Part shown: positions 6,391 through 11,033 of the stretch, piece after piece | Position numbering within the stretch: position 1 is the stretch's first letter | Layout of the letters: each line of letters starts with the position of its first letter | Source of the DNA: Acidobacteriaceae bacterium | GTDB taxonomy: Bacteria; Acidobacteriota; Terriglobia; Terriglobales; Acidobacteriaceae | Direction: 5' to 3' | DNA length: 11,033 bases | Assembly: GCA_003162255.1 (NCBI GenBank) | Contig: PMMJ01000551.1 | Span: forward strand, 1 to 11,033 | Position numbers and translations under genes: made by a program | Notes under the pieces: model-generated | The model's input: only the letters and a program-made list of their open reading frames with translations | What the model was told of the DNA's origin: nothing | Database searches by the model: none

Positions 6391-8313
6391 CTATCGGATC
6401 GTTCGTCGGACAGGCCGTTTCTTCGCACTATTGCCTACAGTTCCGTCTGCATTGTGGGCGACCGCGTGGCACGTCAGCGTGCAGGTGTTGGTACCGCGGT
6501 TGTAGGCGATCGGAGCGCCGCCGTTTTCTCCCACTACGTTCGCGTCAAAATTCACCAGCCGCTCTCCGGTAATGGTCGGGGAAGTTGCGCCCATGCCGTG
6601 GGCCGTGTGGCAGGTCGAGCAACTGAAGCCGTACTGCGATATGTGCAGGTTGTGCTGGGTGAAGCTGTTGTTGGCGACAACGTTAGCCAGATTGTGACAC
6701 TTTGCGCACATCGCATACGGCCCGGTCACCGTCAGGTCGGGATTGGGGAAGAGGTTCGTGACGATTCCGCCCGGCATCGCGGCCTGGCTGAATTGATAGT
6801 TGCGCTCGAGGATGTGCGAGTTGACTGATCCGTGCGGACCGTTTGGTCCGGCGCCGCCGAACTCGCGATTGTCGTCGCTGTTATGGCAATCGGTGCAGAA
6901 AATGCGCGTTCCCATCGCGCGCGCAGACGCAATTCCATTCTGATTCAGTTCATTCAGCAGCAGGCTGGGCTGCGGCAGCGGACTGGTTCGATCATGGGTT
7001 ACAGGATGGCTCGACGTTGCCGTGGACGCGAATTCCGGAATCACGTTCAGCGCATCGGACGCCGATACCACTCGCACCGGCGCGTACCCATAGATGATCA
7101 GCCGCTGCTTGCCGGTGGACGTACCATGGCAGCGCACACAATTCTCATATTGGTTGACCGCCGGCGTGAGAACCGTGACCCCATCCAGCGCGCTGACCCC
7201 GCTCACCCCCGCTTGCGAAGGACGCAACGCCGGTGGCGCGGTGAATTGTGTCGTCTGATTGGAGGCGTGCGGGTTGTGGCAATCGACGCATGTGGCATGA
7301 CGGTTGTTGTTCAACAGCACCGCTTCAGCAGCGTCGTGGTAGTTATTCCCGGAGGGCAGCGGATGTCCGGTCTTCGCTACCTCGGCCATGATGTTCATCG
7401 GTACGGGCGACAAGTACGTTCCCCCGTTGTGACAGGTCACGCAATCCTGCGTAACCGAATCGGTTCCCGGCGACGCCGGTGTGGCCGGACGCAGCAATCG
7501 TGCCGGCGCAACCGAGTCATGCGACATGTGACAAGATGTGCACGCATTGACTCCGACCGTCGGATAAGAACCCACGTGGCCATCCGGCGAAACCTGGTTG
7601 GTTGCAGTCTGGTGAATGCTCCCCGTAAAACCCGCCAGCGGATTGACCCGCCCTTGCAACACCCGGTTGGGATCGTGGCAGGCCAGACACATTTGCGCGT
7701 TCGAGCTATCGCGGACGAGAAAATTCTGCGCAATCCTGTCGATCGCTTGCACGTGGGGGGAGTGACAACTGGTGCACTCGATGTTGCCTTTGATGAGCTT
7801 CACCGCACCGGTAGGATCGGCCGTCTTGCCCTGCGTCACCAGCGACGCCACCAGGTTGGCCGCGTCTTTCATGGGCAGCACCAGGCTGAACGGGTGCGAA
7901 CCGGTCAACGTCGTCCCAAAGGAATCGACGCTGTTCAATGAGCCCACGGTAGGCAACGGACCATACGCCGCCGACTGTCCCACTCCCACCGTGCCATCAT
8001 GGCAACTCAGGCAGAGGCTGCTGGTAATTCCCAGCGTCGGCTGCGTGCTGCCTTGCTCGACGTAGGTCGTGCTGGTGTACGGTGTGTAAGTCTGCGTCGA
8101 CAACTTCTGGTTCCACAGCGGCGTGACGCCTCCCAGTCCGCTATGCGGAGCGTGACAGAAAGTGCAGCCTAGACTTCCCTGGGAGTAAACCGATGCTCCA
8201 CTCGCCGCCGTCAGGTTGTGCATGCCCAACACATCGGCATTCACCGGCGTCTGGGCCGCGGCAAAACCATGCAGAAGGACCATGACCATCGCGATCATGA
8301 TGATCGAGATCAT
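6391..8313 (-). CDS. Exported dodecaheme-type multiheme c-type cytochrome (doubled CXXCH family)
   Basis: From ATG 8313 the protein has 640 residues: a hydrophobic signal peptide (1-20, cut near AAA/Q) and then eleven CXXCH haem-binding motifs with first Cys at 50, 101, 180, 209, 258, 291, 342, 392, 473, 536 and 565. A twelfth, variant CTLTCH motif (CXXXCH) starts at 611. Several motifs read CHxPH or CHxxH, typical of doubled-CXXCH proteins. Separate histidines, such as those in GSHP (138-141), TGHP (315-318) and SSHP (434-437), could be distal ligands. It would carry electrons in the periplasm or at the cell surface. The start is uncertain: the frame extends to GTG 8472, which overlaps the NHL stop (GTGA) and has GAGG 5 bases upstream, while ATG 8313 lacks a ribosome-binding site. 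I prefer 8313 because the extra 53 residues are largely repeat-derived. Confidence 0.93.
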   Translation of the reverse strand: MISIIMIAMVMVLLHGFAAAQTPVNADVLGMHNLTAASGASVYSQGSLGCTFCHAPHSGLGGVTPLWNQKLSTQTYTPYTSTTYVEQGSTQPTLGITSSLCLSCHDGTVGVGQSAAYGPLPTVGSLNSVDSFGTTLTGSHPFSLVLPMKDAANLVASLVTQGKTADPTGAVKLIKGNIECTSCHSPHVQAIDRIAQNFLVRDSSNAQMCLACHDPNRVLQGRVNPLAGFTGSIHQTATNQVSPDGHVGSYPTVGVNACTSCHMSHDSVAPARLLRPATPASPGTDSVTQDCVTCHNGGTYLSPVPMNIMAEVAKTGHPLPSGNNYHDAAEAVLLNNNRHATCVDCHNPHASNQTTQFTAPPALRPSQAGVSGVSALDGVTVLTPAVNQYENCVRCHGTSTGKQRLIIYGYAPVRVVSASDALNVIPEFASTATSSHPVTHDRTSPLPQPSLLLNELNQNGIASARAMGTRIFCTDCHNSDDNREFGGAGPNGPHGSVNSHILERNYQFSQAAMPGGIVTNLFPNPDLTVTGPYAMCAKCHNLANVVANNSFTQHNLHISQYGFSCSTCHTAHGMGATSPTITGERLVNFDANVVGENGGAPIAYNRGTNTCTLTCHAVAHNADGTVGNSAKKRPVRRTIR

Positions 8314-8333
8314 TACAGAATGTGTTTCGTAAA

Positions 8334-8415
8334 TCGGTTTTGGGTAGGGCACGGCTTTAGCCGTGCCATTTAGGACCTGGAAAAATACGGGCTTTAGCCC
8401 CTGAGGGACGCGCCT
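8334..8415. repeat. Two-hairpin dispersed repeat at the NHL/cytochrome junction
   Basis: GGCACGGC-TTTA-GCCGTGCC (8348-8367, 8-bp stem) and GGGC-TTTA-GCCC (8389-8400) sit 21 bases apart and share the TTTA loop. I recall similar paired GGGGCTAAAGCCC and GGCACGGCTAAAGCCGTGCC elements as frequent in acidobacterial genomes; this was not searched. The element has no in-frame stop, so it reads through as the N-terminal extension QGLKPVFFQ...NGTAKAVP of the cytochrome frame. The boundaries are approximate. Confidence 0.7.
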
Positions 8416-8468
8416 TCTACTCGCCATTTTCTCCAGCATTGCCGGGCAGGGAAGTGACAGGATTTTCT

Positions 8469-9632
8469 TCACTGGCGCCTCGCTTCCGCCGCTTGGGCGA
8501 TCCCGTAGTAGCGAAATATCTGAACCCGCCGGTTGAACGAATCCACGATGTAGATGCGATCTTGATTGTCAATCTGCAGCCCCGTCGGCAGTTGAAACTC
8601 TCCCGGCCCCGTCCCGCGTTGACCGAAGTAGTAAAGTAAACGGCCTTCGCGGTCGAAGACCTGCACGATGCCCCACTGTCCGTCGACGACGTAGAGATGA
8701 TTTTCGGAATCGAAACCAATCCCTTTTGGACGGAACATCCATCCTGCCCCGTCTCCAACCTTGCCGATCGCATAGCGGAACGCGCCCGAGCGGTCGAGCA
8801 CCTGCACCCGGAAATTCATGGCGTCGACCACGACTAAGTCCGCGCCGTTCAGCCGCAGTTCGGTCGGAAAATTGAACTCGCCATCTCCGGTACCGGTCTT
8901 ACCGATGCTCTGGAGCACGCTGCCCTGCATATCCATCACGAAAATCTTGTTGCGCAGCGTATCGGTGACGTAGATGCGTTGCGCCGCGGAGTCCACGGCG
9001 ATTCCGGTGGGACGCTTGAAGTATCCCTCGCCACCTTTCAGGCTGCCGAGGGCGCGCTGGAATTTACCGTTGGCATCGAACACGAACACCTTGCCGGTCT
9101 GCGAATCGGTTACGTAGATGTTGTCTTGCGCGTCGACCGCCACGCACTGCGGCGTCAGCATCGCATCCTTGCGGACATCGCGTCGCGAAATAAATTTGTA
9201 CTTCTGCTGCGTGAAATCGAAGATGTGAATCCCGGCAGCGGCCACGTCGGTGACGATGATGCGTCCGTGAGAGTCGGTGACTACGCTGTACGGACTCACC
9301 AGGTAGTGGAAATCGGGCTGGCCCACGATCACGTCCACCACTCGCGTCCAGAAACTGCGTTTGGGTTTGACTTGGCGCTCCAGGCTGAAGCTGCGCTCAA
9401 AGGAAAGTTTGCGGCCGCCGTCGAGCAACAAATCCGGGGGCTGCGGCGCGCTCAAAGTATCCTTCGAAGTGTCCTTCGAACGCTTGGAAGCCTGTGCGGG
9501 CGTCGCCAGCAGAAGCGACAGAACAGCAACGGCCAGTCCCGCGCAAAGCAGCGGCTTGCCAGCCCGCGATTTGCACGACCCGGACTCGCCCCGCACCGAT
9601 GTGCCCCGCATGGTTAGAAGAAGTCGAACCAT
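8469..9632 (-). CDS. Exported NHL-repeat six-bladed beta-propeller protein
   Basis: The 387-residue protein has a basic N-terminus, a hydrophobic core at about 28-45 and a signal-peptidase site after AQA (48). A linker follows, and then six NHL-type blades at roughly 113-140, 160-188, 207-236, 254-283, 301-330 and 348-375. The blades carry recurring P-x-G-I/V-A-V-D and I-Y-V-T-D / V-F-D motifs, for example RPTGIAVD (207-214), IYVTD (220-224) and GIVQVFD (321-327). NHL propellers are binding scaffolds, and no enzyme active site is visible. Its start overlaps the beta-barrel gene by 19 bases; ATG 9611, two bases after that stop, is an alternative start. Its stop overlaps a GTG of the cytochrome frame. 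This packing suggests one operon and a shared complex in the periplasm or at the cell surface. Confidence 0.9.
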   Translation of the reverse strand: MVRLLLTMRGTSVRGESGSCKSRAGKPLLCAGLAVAVLSLLLATPAQASKRSKDTSKDTLSAPQPPDLLLDGGRKLSFERSFSLERQVKPKRSFWTRVVDVIVGQPDFHYLVSPYSVVTDSHGRIIVTDVAAAGIHIFDFTQQKYKFISRRDVRKDAMLTPQCVAVDAQDNIYVTDSQTGKVFVFDANGKFQRALGSLKGGEGYFKRPTGIAVDSAAQRIYVTDTLRNKIFVMDMQGSVLQSIGKTGTGDGEFNFPTELRLNGADLVVVDAMNFRVQVLDRSGAFRYAIGKVGDGAGWMFRPKGIGFDSENHLYVVDGQWGIVQVFDREGRLLYYFGQRGTGPGEFQLPTGLQIDNQDRIYIVDSFNRRVQIFRYYGIAQAAEARRQ

Positions 9633-11033
9633 CTGGTCATCCCGACATAATACGACGTGGAGTTGACCGGCGCGCCGATTGCACTGATCCCTTGCGTGAA
9701 CCGTGTGTATCCGGCCAGCAGCCCGATTCTTCTCAGATGGTACTGCATCTGGGCGTTGTAGATCTCCGTGTTATTGCGCGAGGTCGTGCTGGCGATGGTA
9801 TCGCTGAGGGCGCGGCTGAAGCTTCCCGAGATTGACATCCGCTTTACTGGTGTCACCGAGAGGCCGCCGCCGTAACTGGATCCGCTGAAGAGGATGTAGT
9901 CGGTCAGGCCGGGCGTCGGTGTTGGCGAGACCAACCCCCCAGCCCCCAACAGTGAGATTCCGCTAGACTGAGTGTAGCTACCGTTGACGGCCAACCTCCG
10001 CATGCTTAGCGAAGTGGAATAGCCCTCGCTGTGGGTGCTGCTACCCTGGAAGTTTGTCAAACCGCTATGGCTTCCGTTGAACGCCGCTATCCATGACATG
10101 CCTCCTGGCAAACGGCGGCTCACATTGGCGCTGTACTGGTAATAGGAACTCGTATAAGTAACCAGCAGGGTCTGGACGTTTTGCGCGTAGCTGAACTGCC
10201 CCGAAGTCTGCCAGCGTCCAAATCGGCGATAAGCATTCACGTTGCCGACGAACCCCACGGCGTTTTGGCCCTGGCCGTTGGAGCTGTCAATCACGGATCC
10301 CGAAAAGGTGAACGTGTCCCACAGCCTTTTGCCATAATTCACCGTTCCGCTCAGATACTCACCCGTATAGCTCTTGCCGAAGTAGAACTGATCGTAGTAT
10401 GTAGCCTGCGCCGAGCCGGCGAGGAACTTTGTGAACTGATAGCTTACCCCTCCGCCCAGTGTGGACGAGTGCGAACCTGACCCTAAGTTAATCCCGGGTA
10501 CCGGGGCCTCGCCGGTGCTGACATTCTGCGCCAGGTACCCGGACAAATTGTCGGTGTAGTTCTGGGCAACATTAAATCCCAGTTTCTGCGTAGGGTGAAA
10601 AGTCGCATTCGCGGTTTCGGTGCTGTCGGTGTAGCTCGAGGTATCCGCGGTATTCTCACTCTGTCCCTGGCTAAGCAGGTAATCGCTGGTCGCCGACGCC
10701 CGGTTGTAATTGACATAAAACGACCCATGCAGCGGCAGGCTGTGCTGCACTCCGAAACCGAGATCGTGGTCCGTTGAATCCTGCACCTGGGCTTGCTCTG
10801 ACAGGAACTGTGGGAATTCGGAGTCGAAGCTGTTGCGATCGAAATAGCCGTTCAGCCGGAAGCCGGAAATCTGGTAGTTCGAGTGCACGTTGAACAGGCG
10901 TGTGCTGGAATCGCTCTCCTGGTCGGTGCCGTAGAGCGTGCCATGGCCGGTCCCCTGAGAATAGCCCACCGACAGGGTTGGCCAGTCGGGAACCATGGCG
11001 CTCCAGTTGATCCCGAACCCTTGACTCTTTCCG
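9614..11033 (-). CDS. Outer-membrane beta-barrel protein, C-terminal part (5' end outside window)
   Basis: The visible 472 residues are dominated by alternating polar and hydrophobic stretches rich in Ser, Thr, Gly, Asn, Tyr and Phe. Examples are FRLNGYFDRNSF, GSFYVNYNRAS, FLAGSAQATYYDQFYFG and LSGTVNYGKRL, as in transmembrane beta-strands with polar loops. The protein ends in MTRWFDFF, and a terminal Phe is typical of the signal recognised by the barrel assembly machinery. An ATG lies at 10996, but the frame stays open without a stop to the window edge, and the preceding codons (GFGINWSA) continue the same strand-like character. The gene is therefore cut by the window, not started there. Placed first before the NHL and cytochrome genes, it could be the porin of an electron conduit. 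I cannot assign it to a named family, and a general outer-membrane porin is possible. Confidence 0.8.
   Translation of the reverse strand, partial: GKSQGFGINWSAMVPDWPTLSVGYSQGTGHGTLYGTDQESDSSTRLFNVHSNYQISGFRLNGYFDRNSFDSEFPQFLSEQAQVQDSTDHDLGFGVQHSLPLHGSFYVNYNRASATSDYLLSQGQSENTADTSSYTDSTETANATFHPTQKLGFNVAQNYTDNLSGYLAQNVSTGEAPVPGINLGSGSHSSTLGGGVSYQFTKFLAGSAQATYYDQFYFGKSYTGEYLSGTVNYGKRLWDTFTFSGSVIDSSNGQGQNAVGFVGNVNAYRRFGRWQTSGQFSYAQNVQTLLVTYTSSYYQYSANVSRRLPGGMSWIAAFNGSHSGLTNFQGSSTHSEGYSTSLSMRRLAVNGSYTQSSGISLLGAGGLVSPTPTPGLTDYILFSGSSYGGGLSVTPVKRMSISGSFSRALSDTIASTTSRNNTEIYNAQMQYHLRRIGLLAGYTRFTQGISAIGAPVNSTSYYVGMTRWFDFF

Noticed and set aside
6832..7941. A 369-codon plus-strand frame opposite the cytochrome gene
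   Set aside because: It is antisense to the CXXCH-encoding frame and consists of Arg- and His-rich shadow sequence typical of the opposite strand of GC-rich genes.
8979..9617. A 212-codon plus-strand frame opposite the NHL gene
   Set aside because: It is antisense to six clear NHL blades and has no family signal of its own.

Overview
The window looks like chromosomal DNA of a Gram-negative soil-type bacterium, most probably an acidobacterium. This is inference. It rests on the outer-membrane and periplasmic gene content, the GC-rich coding sequence, and several short hairpin repeats (for example GGCACGGC-TTTA-GCCGTGCC at 8348-8367 and the element with CCCTGAGCGAAGTCGAAGGG at 2209-2228) of kinds I associate with acidobacterial genomes. 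There are eight protein genes: seven on the minus strand and one (2275-3726) on the plus strand. I see no RNA gene, insertion sequence, phage gene or CRISPR array.

Left part (about 1-5700): a candidate acyl-transfer module. On the minus strand, a fatty acyl-AMP ligase-like enzyme (318-2054) is followed 14 bases later by an acyl carrier protein (52-303) whose ribosome-binding site overlaps the ligase stop codon. Divergent from them is an AlgI/DltB-type MBOAT membrane O-acyltransferase (2275-3726). Convergent with that is a membrane-anchored SGNH hydrolase-like protein with a TPR insert (3850-5616). Activating enzyme, carrier, MBOAT and SGNH partner are the same four parts as DltA-DltC-DltB-DltD, so the set may activate an acyl group in the cytoplasm, pass it to the carrier, move it across the membrane and attach it to an envelope glycan. 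The ligase resembles fatty acyl-AMP ligases more than D-alanine ligases.

Middle (about 5617-6390): a small exported DUF4440/NTF2-like protein (5790-6227) with a -10 box framed by an inverted repeat, and flanking intergenic DNA rich in inverted repeats.

Right part (6391-11033): three tightly packed minus-strand genes, read in the order outer-membrane beta-barrel (5' end outside the window), exported six-bladed NHL beta-propeller, exported multiheme c-type cytochrome with eleven CXXCH motifs and one CXXXCH motif. This is a plausible porin-cytochrome route for moving electrons across the outer membrane, with the NHL protein as a periplasmic or surface scaffold.

Hairpin repeats sit between or inside genes at four places: upstream of the MBOAT gene, in the convergent MBOAT/SGNH gap, in frame within the SGNH gene, and at the NHL/cytochrome junction, where one makes the cytochrome start codon ambiguous.
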